From contig JAIRXA010000034.1 of NCBI GenBank assembly GCA_031268525.1, forward strand, positions 1-27,157: a stretch of 27,157 bases of DNA, in the 5' to 3' direction. Each line of letters begins with the position of its first letter. Within the stretch, counting starts at the first letter, position 1. The notes beneath the pieces are model-generated. The model searched no databases, was not told the origin of the DNA, and saw only the letters and a program-made list of their open reading frames with translations. This DNA is from Coriobacteriales bacterium (GTDB lineage: Bacteria > Actinomycetota > Coriobacteriia > Coriobacteriales > UBA8131). Of this stretch, positions 7,949 through 15,784 are shown piece by piece. A program made the position numbers and the translations under genes.

Positions 7949-8538
7949 GGAATTCTCGCGAATACGGTCGTCGTCTGGCACTGCCGGTGATCCTGATCCT
8001 GGCGCTGCTTGTTATCGGCTTGGATCGCATGACCAAGTTCATGGCCGTCGACAGACTCGGCGATGGCTCGGTGTACACGGTCATCCCCAATATTCTCGAC
8101 TTCATGCTTGTCTATAACATGGGAGCCGCATGGGGTATTCTCGAAGGCGCACGCTTCATCTTTGTCATCATCTCAGTCATTGCCACCCTTGCCCTGCTCG
8201 CCTATGCCATCTGGCGCAAACGGCATACCCTGCTCTCACTGCTTGCAATCGGTCTTCTCATCGGTGGCGCAAACGGTAACGCCATCGACCGCGCCCTGAG
8301 TGGTGAAGTCGTTGATTTCATCCATCTGCTGTTCATCAACTTCCCACTCTTCAATGTGGCAGACTGTGCCATCGCCTGCGGTGTCTTCCTGCTGTTCGTT
8401 CTCTTCTTCATGGAGTCGCGAGCCGATTCGCGGGACCGGAGGCTCAGGGCGCTTCATTCACGACAGAGCGATGAGCGGGAGCTGATCGAGATCAAGCAGC
8501 CCCTTGACGGCAGCGATACGCCAGGAGAATCCACCTGA
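7918..8538 (+). CDS. lspA: Lipoprotein signal peptidase (signal peptidase II)
   Basis: Four-helix membrane aspartyl protease that removes the signal peptide from prolipoproteins. Visible family blocks are VYNMGAAWGIL, GGANGNAIDRALSGEVVDF and FPLFNVADCAIACG. The last two carry the two catalytic aspartates (the D of AIDR and the D of NVAD). The C-terminal tail of about 45 residues after the last helix is charged and longer than usual. The start is uncertain. TTG at 7918 has GAGG 10 nt upstream and overlaps ileS by 31 nt. A second in-frame TTG at 7945 overlaps the ileS stop as TTGA and would remove nine residues. The 3' end overlaps the next gene by one base (TGATG). Lipoproteins encoded in this window, the FAD reductase and the amidase, are expected substrates. 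Confidence 0.93.
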   Translation: MCGRIGEPKLRNSREYGRRLALPVILILALLVIGLDRMTKFMAVDRLGDGSVYTVIPNILDFMLVYNMGAAWGILEGARFIFVIISVIATLALLAYAIWRKRHTLLSLLAIGLLIGGANGNAIDRALSGEVVDFIHLLFINFPLFNVADCAIACGVFLLFVLFFMESRADSRDRRLRALHSRQSDERELIEIKQPLDGSDTPGEST

Positions 8539-9584
8539 TGTCGCTGTTTGGGCATCGGGTTACGGCACTCGAGCAGGGTCGTCGCCTTGACGCTCTGCTT
8601 GGCGTTTGTGAGGGGATCGACAGTCGTTCACAGGCGGTACGTCTGATCGAGGGAGGCCTGGTTCGGGTCAATGACATCACGACGACCGCCAAACGTCGTG
8701 TTGTTCTGGAGGGCGACGAGCTGTCCTATGTCGTAGAGGCCGAGGCACCTCGCGCATTGACGGGCGAGGATATTCCGCTCGACATCCGTTATGAGGATAA
8801 AGACCTGATCGTGCTCTCCAAACAAGCGGGGCTGGTCTGTCACCCAGCACAGGGGCATGAAAGCGGTACGCTCGTCAATGCCCTGATCGCTCATTGTGGC
8901 TATGCCAATCTCGCATTGTTGCAGGGCGATGACCGTCCGGGGATTGTCCATCGACTCGACAAGGATACCAGTGGCCTGATGCTTGTGGCTAAAAGTGACA
9001 CTGCGGGATACCTGCTGGCTGATGAGATACGCGTCAAGGCGATCGATCGGCGCTACCTTACCTTGGTTCACGGTACGATCGCCTCCGATACCGGGCTCGT
9101 CGACGCACCGATTGCTCGCGGCGAAGTCGATCGCTTGCGCATGGTCGTCTCCAAGGCGCCGAACGCCCGAGCGAGTGTGACCGCCTTCACGGTGCTGGAG
9201 CGCTTTGACGCCGGACGCTTTGACGAAGGATATACGCTGCTGGAATGCAAGCTCTATACCGGTCGCACCCATCAGATTCGCGTCCACATGGCCTACACGG
9301 GACACCCCTGTGTCGGCGACCCTCTCTATGGCATGACCCGTCGTCCGAAGGCCCAGCTTGGCCTCACGCGGCAGTTTCTGCATTCCTGGTTCCTGAACTT
9401 TGCGCACCCCATCATCGGCGAGGAACTCGAGTTTTTTGACCCTTTACCTGCCGATCTGTACGACGCCTTCGAGTCGATAGCGGGGGAGAGCCTCGGAGTG
9501 ACCGAGGCTGGCAAACGCATACTACCCTTGGCTGCTCAAATGAAGCGCGAAGCAGCTCATCGGTTGAGCGCTGATGGATCGTGA
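8538..9584 (+). CDS. RluA-family 23S rRNA pseudouridine synthase (RluD-like)
   Basis: 348 residues. An N-terminal S4 RNA-binding domain (about 12-75, with RLDALLGVCEGIDSRSQAVRLIEGGLVRVN) is followed by the RluA catalytic domain. The catalytic motif HRLDKDTSGLMLVAKS carries the nucleophilic Asp at D141. The downstream GRTHQIRVHMAYTGHPCVGD block is also intact. Length and order match RluD/RluC-type enzymes, but the exact rRNA uridine cannot be told from sequence. The ATG overlaps the lspA stop by one base and has AGGAG about 10 nt upstream. The lspA-rluD neighbour pair is common in Gram-positive bacteria and actinobacteria. Confidence 0.93.
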   Translation: MSLFGHRVTALEQGRRLDALLGVCEGIDSRSQAVRLIEGGLVRVNDITTTAKRRVVLEGDELSYVVEAEAPRALTGEDIPLDIRYEDKDLIVLSKQAGLVCHPAQGHESGTLVNALIAHCGYANLALLQGDDRPGIVHRLDKDTSGLMLVAKSDTAGYLLADEIRVKAIDRRYLTLVHGTIASDTGLVDAPIARGEVDRLRMVVSKAPNARASVTAFTVLERFDAGRFDEGYTLLECKLYTGRTHQIRVHMAYTGHPCVGDPLYGMTRRPKAQLGLTRQFLHSWFLNFAHPIIGEELEFFDPLPADLYDAFESIAGESLGVTEAGKRILPLAAQMKREAAHRLSADGS

Positions 9585-9636
9585 TGGATAAAGCCCCAAG
9601 ACCCGAGACACAATGGATAAAGCCCCAAGACCCGAG
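9584..9636 (+). repeat. 24-nt direct repeat, 29-nt period, between rluD-like gene and thioesterase gene
   Basis: Positions 9584-9607 and 9613-9636 are identical (ATGGATAAAGCCCCAAGACC followed by CGAG). Each copy begins with an ATG. The first copy starts on the last base of the rluD-like stop and opens a 20-codon frame ending at TGA 9644-9646. The second copy is in frame with the thioesterase. Because the period is 29 nt, the two copies are read in different frames. Confidence 0.85.
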
Positions 9637-9657
9637 GCCCCTATGAAAGGATCCGCC

Positions 9658-10122
9658 ATGTCCACACCGCCAAGCCTGCCGCCAGTCCTCTCTGCCGACA
9701 GCAGTCTGGCCGAGCTCAGAGCATTTTTTGCCAAGGACCGATATGCCGTGGGGCTGACCGGCGCACGTATCATCGAGGCGAAAGTGGATCGGGTCATATG
9801 CGAGCTTGCTATTACTGAACAACATCTCAACGCAATGGGTGCGGTCATGGGCGGTGCGATCTTTACCCTGGCGGACTTTGCCCTGGCGATCATATCCAAT
9901 CTTGGCCAGGCTCCGACCGTCTCCGTCTCCAGCACCATCGAATACCTCAACGCTCCACGGGGTTCTGTTCTTCGCGCACAGGCACGGGTCGATAAATCGG
10001 GAGGAAGCCTTGGGTACTACACCGTCGATATACACGATGAAGTCGGCACGCATGTCGCCCGCTTTGTCGCGACCTGCTTCAGGCGTCGTGGCCCTCACTT
10101 TAACCAGGCAGAGTCCATCTGA
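9658..10122 (+). CDS. PaaI-type hotdog-fold thioesterase
   Basis: 154 residues, a single hotdog domain. The region QHLNAMGAVMGGAIFTLADFALAI matches the PaaI/acyl-CoA thioesterase active-site helix (usual pattern HxNxxGxxHGGxxxxLxD), with Met where many members have His before Gly-Gly. The conserved SSTIEYLNAP strand follows. Such enzymes hydrolyse aryl- or acyl-CoA thioesters in the cytoplasm, and the substrate is unknown here. The ATG at 9658 was chosen because AAAGGA lies 6 nt upstream. In-frame ATGs at 9643 and 9613 would add 5 or 15 residues but have poor binding sites. The gene follows the rluD-like gene and a duplicated spacer and is the last of the run. Confidence 0.85.
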   Translation: MSTPPSLPPVLSADSSLAELRAFFAKDRYAVGLTGARIIEAKVDRVICELAITEQHLNAMGAVMGGAIFTLADFALAIISNLGQAPTVSVSSTIEYLNAPRGSVLRAQARVDKSGGSLGYYTVDIHDEVGTHVARFVATCFRRRGPHFNQAESI

Positions 10123-10140
10123 GGCAGATTTCATGGCAGC

Positions 10141-10185
10141 CGATGAAGAGAAACCCCTGCCGTGGGCGGGGGTTTCTCTTCATCG
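10141..10185. terminator. Bidirectional stem-loop terminator between convergent genes
   Basis: 17 perfect base pairs (10141-10157 with 10169-10185) enclose an 11-nt loop. The inner stem is CCCC/GGGG followed by TTTCTCTT within the arm, and the mirrored arrangement holds on the other strand. It lies between the stop codons of the thioesterase (plus) and the FAD reductase (minus). The rest of the gap to 10271 holds only a weak CTGATC/GATCAG hairpin at 10215-10230. Confidence 0.75.
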
Positions 10186-10271
10186 GACCAACAGCTCACG
10201 TTCCGGCAGGATATCTGATCGTAGGATCAGGAGCAGGAGAGAAGTACTTTCAGACGAACAGGGTGTAAGGT

Positions 10272-12065
10272 CTATGCGTGTGCTGCTGCATCGATGGTAT
10301 TCTTGCCAGCCGCGTTGATACCTGCCATGCGGCCGAAGGTCAGTGCGGTTCCAAGGCTGATGCCGGCGACGGTTACGGGGTATTCGACCAGGAAACGTCC
10401 GCCCTGAGTGTTGCCGCAGACATAGAGGCCTTCTATGGGATTGTTGTCATCGTCAATCGGCTGTAGTCTGGAATTGCACTCCAGGCCGCCCATGACAACA
10501 AGCATGCCGGCGGAATCAAATTTCACTGCATAATAGGGAGGATTCTCGACGGGAAAAAGACGTGTAGACACCTTGCCAAAATCCTCGTCGACACCTTTAT
10601 GGCAGAGTTCGTTATAGCGCTCAATTTCGGCCGTGACCGTCTCGAGAGGAAGGCCCATACCTGCTGCCAGTTCCTCGATGGAATCGGCGATGACGTCGGT
10701 TCCCTCCGCAATACTTTGATCGGTGGCTATACCCAGAAGCTTCAACGACCAGCCAGACTCAAGCACCGTGGTAAGTTTGCTGACCTCTTCCTCCGTGAGA
10801 TAGTGGTTCGCATAACCATGTCCTTCAGGCATTTTTGCTATCTGTTCCGGCCATTTTGCATCAAATATCTGCCAGGTGGTCTTGCCGGGCTGGCGAGACT
10901 GTTGATCGGCGATGTTCTGCCCGGGAATATCCTCGTTCATGAAACGTTTGCCGTTCATGTTGAGCTGCAGATAGGAGTTGATGCCCATAGCTCTGCCCAT
11001 ATGGTGTGTCATGGGGGCAAGCGGACCGAGCTCCATGTGTGCGCCGGCCCACATACCCATCTTGTGTCCATCGCCGGAGTTCGCGGGCGCATCGGCAGCA
11101 TCCACATCATAGTAGTAGCACGTGAACTCCTTCGCCCAGGGCACGTAGTACTCACGCATTTCGTTGTCGCCGCCGATATCACCCGTCGCCAGCACGACTG
11201 AGCTGGCATTGATCTTCAGGTAGTTCCCATCGATCGTGCGGACGTAAGCGCCTTTGACTGTGCCACCTTCGACGATGAGCTGTTCGCCCCAGACAGAGAA
11301 TATGGTTTCGGCGCCCAGCGCGAGGGCTGCGTCGTAGGCTGTCCTCGCTGCCCAGTTGGCATTCGGATTTGTAGTGATGGTTCCATGAAAATACGGGAAG
11401 TATTCCTTGCGGTAGTCATAACCCGGCAGCGGCGGCCAACACTTCGGGCGAATATAGTTCACCTTGTCGGTGGTCTTGTTTGCCCAGGTAGTCGGTAAAA
11501 TCTCAAAGTCGGCTCCCTCAATGTACCAGTCAAAATCCGCTCCGGAGTGATCATACCAATAGCCAAGGAAGTCCCATGAGGGGCGCGTGCACATGTCCTT
11601 GCTGAGCTGATTGACGATAACGTCTTTCGGGGCCCACTCGATGCCACAGGTCTTTTGAATCTGGCTGTTGACGACACCAAAGTCGCCAGCGTCGTTGATA
11701 ACAAGAAAATCTCGCTGCTTGTCTATACCAATGACCCTGACGCCTTCCTCGGCGGCAGCCTTGAGGGCCGCGACACCCGAAATCCCGAGTCCGACGACGA
11801 GAACATCACAGTCTTTTTCCTCAACAATTTCAGCGGGTGCAGGCGGTGCGATCATGAAAGAGGGCGTAAACTCGCTTGGCACGGCGGTCACGGGTCCCGA
11901 CGCAACAACTCCCTCACCGAGTGTCGTTCCTGTTCCAGGTGCTTCTGTTGGCGCAGCGCAGCTGGCCAGGCTTGCTCCCGCTGCGACGGTGGCAACGGCG
12001 GCTGACGCACCAAAACCCAGGAACACTCGACGGCTCATTCCCTCTTCGTGCGATTTCTTTTGCAT
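10272..12065 (-). CDS. Tat-exported lipoprotein FAD-dependent reductase (fumarate/urocanate reductase flavoprotein family)
   Basis: 597 residues. The N-terminus has a twin-arginine motif SRRVFLG (11-17), a hydrophobic stretch and a lipobox LASC with C36, so export folded and lipid anchoring are predicted. The FAD-binding beta-alpha-beta fold is at 87-116 (DVLVVGLGISGVAALKAAAE). Family blocks NGKRFMNEDIP and the C-terminal GLYVCGNTQGGRF...GISLGTALTFGRMAG are present. There is no FMN-binding or haem domain, so electrons must come from a separate partner. Proteins of this family in Eggerthellaceae reduce diverse small-molecule acceptors in anaerobic respiration, and the substrate here is unknown. 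ATG 12065 has GGAG 7 nt upstream and starts right before the Tat motif. A frame open to 12206 is not needed. It is divergent from the LuxR regulator, its probable controller. Confidence 0.9.
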   Translation of the reverse strand: MQKKSHEEGMSRRVFLGFGASAAVATVAAGASLASCAAPTEAPGTGTTLGEGVVASGPVTAVPSEFTPSFMIAPPAPAEIVEEKDCDVLVVGLGISGVAALKAAAEEGVRVIGIDKQRDFLVINDAGDFGVVNSQIQKTCGIEWAPKDVIVNQLSKDMCTRPSWDFLGYWYDHSGADFDWYIEGADFEILPTTWANKTTDKVNYIRPKCWPPLPGYDYRKEYFPYFHGTITTNPNANWAARTAYDAALALGAETIFSVWGEQLIVEGGTVKGAYVRTIDGNYLKINASSVVLATGDIGGDNEMREYYVPWAKEFTCYYYDVDAADAPANSGDGHKMGMWAGAHMELGPLAPMTHHMGRAMGINSYLQLNMNGKRFMNEDIPGQNIADQQSRQPGKTTWQIFDAKWPEQIAKMPEGHGYANHYLTEEEVSKLTTVLESGWSLKLLGIATDQSIAEGTDVIADSIEELAAGMGLPLETVTAEIERYNELCHKGVDEDFGKVSTRLFPVENPPYYAVKFDSAGMLVVMGGLECNSRLQPIDDDNNPIEGLYVCGNTQGGRFLVEYPVTVAGISLGTALTFGRMAGINAAGKNTIDAAAHA

Positions 12066-12146
12066 GATGGGTCTCCTTTTCATCCGATGTCTGAAAGACT
12101 CCTTACAATATGGGCCAAATCCTACTGGACGACCTCTGCGGAAAAC

Positions 12147-12200
12147 CCACCTGAAAACGGTGGATTTATCAGCTTTGTGAAACCTACCCAAAACAGGTAG
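12147..12200. promoter_or_regulatory. Pair of similar inverted repeats, candidate operators
   Basis: CCACCTGAAAACGGTGG (12147-12163) and CTACCCAAAACAGGTAG (12184-12200) share the pattern CYACC-N7-GGTRG, agree at 13 of 17 positions and have A-rich centres. The centres are 37 bp apart. They sit between the divergent reductase and LuxR genes. If the reductase -10 is the TATTGT on the minus strand at 12110-12105, the nearer site would centre about 57 bp upstream of its transcription start. That placement would suit an activator. Binding by the adjacent LuxR protein is an inference. Confidence 0.55.
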
Positions 12201-12352
12201 ACTCATTTTCGAGACTGTATCGGGGAGAGTGCCAAAAGGAGGACTGTATCAAAGGTCATGGGGATAGCGCCAATACGGCTGGAGGTAAGCCATTTGGTCT
12301 GAAGCGGGCGATTGCCTACAGTGGCTATACGCTCTATTCAGTCTATGCGTGT

Positions 12353-13717
12353 ATGATTTTTCATTCACCTACCGCCATATCCTCAGTTGCGAGCTTTGGT
12401 GACACACTTGTTTTCTGGTTTGTGACCACACTGCTCCTAGGGCGCACGGTTTCCTATGTGCTTTTTCTGCTGTTTCCCTCCAAGGCCATCACCATGAGTC
12501 ATCTGAAACTATTCTTTGCTCTGGCCCTGTCGCTTGCAATCCTTGGCTTCGTCATGCTCACCATGGTCCTGTCTTTCGCTCCGGGATTGACGCCGACGAG
12601 CACCCTTCCATGGATCTGTGCAGGAGTCTTCCTGCTTGGACTCGCCGATGCCATAGTCGTGCTCCTGCTCCTTGGCTTCATCGCGACCTTCTCCCTGCGA
12701 AACGCCTATCTTCATATGGTGATAAGCAATATCATTGCGGTGCTCATCTACTATTCTGTCACCTTTGCCCCAAGTTCGGTCCTTTTGCCGCTTGCGGCAG
12801 TGTTCTTTCTGGCGACCATGGGTGTGGTTGCTCTGGCCTATGGGCAGAGACCGGCAAAGGTCGAAGAGTATTCCCAGCCGATGTATAACAACACCCTGTC
12901 ACGCCTCTGGCGCCAGATTCTCGGTGTCTGCGTCCTCGCCTTCATGGCAGGTTTGATAGGCCAGATATCCGGCACTTCTGCTATCCGGCTCGAAGATTTT
13001 CAGGACAGTTCGGTACTCGTAAGCGAGGTGGTGTACGGTGCGCTGCTCATCATGGCGCTCGCTTTTCCCCGTTTTTCTGACCTCGGTAGAACGTATCAAA
13101 TCGCCATTCCAATATCGGCTATCGGGTTTCTCCTGCTTCCTCTGGTGTGGAACTCGGCAGGCGGAATCGTCAACTCCTTTGCCAATCTTGGCTACATGCT
13201 CGCGCTGCTCGTCCTGACATGCCTGGTGGTTGCAGTCTCCCGGGACACCGCCATCTCCTCGTACCGTCTGTTTGCTCTCATTTATGCATCCGCCTATCTG
13301 GTACAGCTGATCGGGATGCTGATCGGGCGCTTCAACTCATCCTGGTTTGCCGAGGGAACCCTCGACCTCACCGCAATTGCCCTCGTCGTCATCTATCTCC
13401 TGTCATTGGTCTCCCTCTTCATATTCAGGGACAAGCGATTCAAATCCCCTGATCTGGATGGCGACACGGAGAAGGTCGCAGTGTTTGCAGATTCAGGCTA
13501 TAGCGATCGATGTGAAAATCTTGCCGAAAAATATGATTTTACCCTGCGTGAAAGAGAAGTTCTCAATCTCCTGGGTCAGGGTAACACAGTGAAGGCGATA
13601 TCAGAGAAACTGTTCATTTCTGAGAATACGGTCAAATTTCATGCTCGAAGCATCTATCAGAAGACAGGCATCCACACCCGTCAGGATCTTATCAATCTGA
13701 TTGGCAGAGACCGATGA
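12353..13717 (+). CDS. Membrane-spanning LuxR-family transcriptional regulator
   Basis: 454 residues: about 11 hydrophobic helices (residues ~17-365), a linker, then a LuxR-type helix-turn-helix at about 396-452 (LREREVLNLLGQGNTVKAIS...SENTVKFHARSIYQKTGIHTRQDL). This architecture is typical of the many regulators next to flavin reductases in Eggerthellaceae, where the membrane part is presumed to sense a ligand. The ATG at 12353 is the first standard start codon in the frame but has no ribosome binding site. The frame is open further upstream and would add another hydrophobic segment (AIAYSGYTLYSVYACMIF). A strong GGAGGT (12281-12286) lies in front of it, but only non-standard codons (CTG 12299, ATT 12311) could serve as start. 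The true N-terminus is therefore uncertain. Confidence 0.87.
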   Translation: MIFHSPTAISSVASFGDTLVFWFVTTLLLGRTVSYVLFLLFPSKAITMSHLKLFFALALSLAILGFVMLTMVLSFAPGLTPTSTLPWICAGVFLLGLADAIVVLLLLGFIATFSLRNAYLHMVISNIIAVLIYYSVTFAPSSVLLPLAAVFFLATMGVVALAYGQRPAKVEEYSQPMYNNTLSRLWRQILGVCVLAFMAGLIGQISGTSAIRLEDFQDSSVLVSEVVYGALLIMALAFPRFSDLGRTYQIAIPISAIGFLLLPLVWNSAGGIVNSFANLGYMLALLVLTCLVVAVSRDTAISSYRLFALIYASAYLVQLIGMLIGRFNSSWFAEGTLDLTAIALVVIYLLSLVSLFIFRDKRFKSPDLDGDTEKVAVFADSGYSDRCENLAEKYDFTLREREVLNLLGQGNTVKAISEKLFISENTVKFHARSIYQKTGIHTRQDLINLIGRDR

Positions 13718-13808
13718 TCAGCCCAGACGGGACCGGGGTGAACAGGGAAAGATGTGCTATCATGAGGCGGTTCAACACTAACCAATGGCTTAAGAGGAGG
13801 GCTTGGCC

Positions 13809-14474
13809 ATGGCATCCTATCAGCAGACACCACAAGCTCAACAGCAGGCTCAGCCCTACCAACAGGTCCCTCTGCCTTCGCAACAAGCTGCCCATCAACA
13901 GGTCCCTCTGCCTTCGCAACAACCTGCCTACCAACAGGTCCCTCTGCCTCCCTATCCCTCGCAGGCGTTTCATCGCTCTCCCCAGGAAGCTCAGCAATTT
14001 TCCGTGGATGGACAGTTGCCCTCATCTGCGAAATCACCAGCAAAGAGCCACGAGACCAGAGAAAGGCTCATCTGGGCGGCTCAACTGCTCGGAACGCTCC
14101 TCCTCGCAGGCGCGACCCTTTGGGGTATCGTCGAGTATGCGGACTACCTTATTACGCATGGCGACACTTCGGCAATTACGAGCGATGCTACTTTTCAACC
14201 CGATGTACAGATTGCCTTCGTGCGCTATGAGGACCCAAAAGAGGGTCGTACCTATATCGACGAGGTGCTTCTTGACATCAAGAATGGGAGCGGCGTTTCT
14301 TGGAAAATCCTCGATTCCGCAGGCATTGTCGTTGCTCATGGGCTGGGGGAGCGGGTGGTCGGCGTCTTTCACGATCTGCCAAACGGAAGCTACACCATCG
14401 AATGGATCGTTCAAAACGAGCTTGGTGCCGAGAATATCGTCAATCAGAACTTCAGTGTCGACTGGGCCCAATGA
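13809..14474 (+). CDS. Pro/Gln-rich single-pass membrane protein of unknown function
   Basis: 221 residues, not recognised as a named family. Residues 1-80 are Pro/Gln-rich and include three 12-residue repeats of the type QQVPLPSQQxAx (about 18-53). A membrane helix lies at about 86-108 (LIWAAQLLGTLLLAGATLWGIV). Residues 115-221 form a soluble domain rich in beta-strand pattern (IDEVLLDIKNGSGVSWKILD, LPNGSYTIEWIVQNELG) that would be outside the cell if the N-terminus is inside. ATG 13809 has AGGAGG 8 nt upstream, and the TTG at 13803 would only add two residues. It starts the run of zinc-ribbon genes and shares their layout (disordered N-terminus, helix, outer domain) but has no zinc ribbon itself. 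Confidence 0.8.
   Translation: MASYQQTPQAQQQAQPYQQVPLPSQQAAHQQVPLPSQQPAYQQVPLPPYPSQAFHRSPQEAQQFSVDGQLPSSAKSPAKSHETRERLIWAAQLLGTLLLAGATLWGIVEYADYLITHGDTSAITSDATFQPDVQIAFVRYEDPKEGRTYIDEVLLDIKNGSGVSWKILDSAGIVVAHGLGERVVGVFHDLPNGSYTIEWIVQNELGAENIVNQNFSVDWAQ
13861..13967 (+). repeat. Three 36-nt tandem repeats within the Pro/Gln-rich gene
   Basis: AACAGGTCCCTCTGCC recurs at 13861, 13897 and 13933, an exact 36-nt period. The first two units also share the following TTCGCAACAA. The frame is preserved, giving 12-residue protein repeats. Such arrays change copy number easily by slippage. Confidence 0.85.
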
Positions 14475-14595
14475 GTGATGACAGGAAAGGGCGAGACGGG
14501 TCGTGGTACACTGAAGCTTAAGTGCTCAGCGTCGGTTTTGTGCCCGGCTGTAGATGCGAGTACGTACGGAGGGTAGGAAGAGAAAGGGTCGAAGT

Positions 14596-15210
14596 ATGGC
14601 TTTTTGTGCAAGCTGTGGCCGAGATATTGGAACGGCAAAGTTTTGCCCCACCTGTGGTGCGTCGATAACAGGCGAAACTGGCTTCGCCCAGACAGCCGCT
14701 CCACCCGCACGCCCGCCCGGCACGCCAGGTGCCAGGTCAGAAGGCCTGCCGCCACAGTGGAATGCCTACTCGTCCCAACAGGCGGCAACTGCAGCAAGGC
14801 CTACACGAAAGCCCCTTCTGCTCATCGTCGGTGGCATCGTCCTTGTGGCCGTCGCCGTGGCCATCGTGTTGCTCGTGTCGTGTAATCGCACGGCGGGCAT
14901 TTATTACCTTGAGTACGGGATCGATAGCTACGGTGGGGGGCGCATGACGCTCGATGATTTTCGCGCAGAGTGGGATCTGTCAGAATTGGTCAGTGATAAG
15001 GATTTGTGTTGGATTGAATTGAGTGATGGCGAGAGGTACCGCATGCATCTCGCCGGAGAGGAAGACCAGACTGGATATTACCGACTTGAGGACGATTTGT
15101 TGCTTCTGTACGAGGGGAGTTACTCTGATGCGTATGTCAGAACTGTGGCTGTCGTTGACGGAAACAGACTGATTTTTTCCGGAGGTTCTGTCATGGTATT
15201 TAAAAAGTAA
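14596..15210 (+). CDS. Zinc-ribbon membrane protein with extracytoplasmic domain, function unknown
   Basis: 204 residues. An N-terminal zinc ribbon (C4, C7, C17, C20; MAFCASCGRDIGTAKFCPTC) is followed by a Pro/Ala/Gln-rich linker (30-70). One membrane helix lies at 73-95, followed by an outer domain (98-204) starting GIYYLEYGIDSYGGGRMTLDDF. That part has the alternating pattern of a small beta-barrel of the kind that measures or binds something, but no named family is recognised. The start is ATG 14596, directly before the first Cys pair, with AAAGGG about 7 nt upstream. The longer frame to 14554 adds residues with no ribosome binding site. The gap of 121 nt to the previous gene has no clear terminator. 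Confidence 0.82.
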   Translation: MAFCASCGRDIGTAKFCPTCGASITGETGFAQTAAPPARPPGTPGARSEGLPPQWNAYSSQQAATAARPTRKPLLLIVGGIVLVAVAVAIVLLVSCNRTAGIYYLEYGIDSYGGGRMTLDDFRAEWDLSELVSDKDLCWIELSDGERYRMHLAGEEDQTGYYRLEDDLLLLYEGSYSDAYVRTVAVVDGNRLIFSGGSVMVFKK

Positions 15211-15290
15211 CATCTTGGATCGATTTTCTGCAGGAACACGGTAGTGGTTTGTAGGTCATGGACGGCTCCAGAGAAAGGATCAGGGGAATC

Positions 15291-15761
15291 ATGGGTATCA
15301 TGGACGGCATTCAGAGTGGCTTGAACAGGGGAATGGCCGCTACGAGCCGGGCGACACGCTCGATGCAGTTGAAAAGCACGCTCTCTACCTTGGACAAACA
15401 GCGCGGAGAGCAACTCGCACAACTGGGGGCGAGCCTTTACGAGCAGACGCGCAGCGATGCTGCAATTCGCGAGCCACGCGAGGCGATCTTCTCAGCGATT
15501 GAGTCTCTGGATGTTCAGCGGGCCGCCGTGCTTGATGAACTTGCTCAACTGGAACGAGCCAGCCAGCAACAGCAGATGGCCAGCCAACAGATACCCTGTC
15601 CCAACTGTGGTAAACCGATACCTGCCAACAGCGCGTTCTGTGTGGGTTGCGGCGCGAATCTCGCTCAGGCATACGCGAGTGCCGGACAATGCTCAGCCTG
15701 CGGTGCGCCTCTGGCTCCCGGCGTTGCCTTCTGCACCGCCTGCGGCACTCCCGTTCAGTAA
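15291..15761 (+). CDS. Coiled-coil protein with two C-terminal zinc ribbons, function unknown
   Basis: 156 residues and no membrane helix, so probably cytoplasmic. Residues 25-100 are predicted helical and coiled-coil-like (LSTLDKQRGEQLAQLGASLY, then SLDVQRAAVLDELAQLERAS and a Gln-rich run). Two zinc ribbons follow: C103/C106/C117/C120 and C134/C137/C148/C151. ATG 15291 was chosen (AGGGG just upstream, AAAGGA further up). ATG 15258 would add 11 residues and ATG 15300 would remove three. It could act as a soluble partner of the membrane zinc-ribbon proteins on either side. It lies 23 nt before the next gene, which has a strong ribosome binding site. Confidence 0.8.
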   Translation: MGIMDGIQSGLNRGMAATSRATRSMQLKSTLSTLDKQRGEQLAQLGASLYEQTRSDAAIREPREAIFSAIESLDVQRAAVLDELAQLERASQQQQMASQQIPCPNCGKPIPANSAFCVGCGANLAQAYASAGQCSACGAPLAPGVAFCTACGTPVQ

Positions 15762-15784
15762 GCGTTTTAACAAGGAGGAATATC

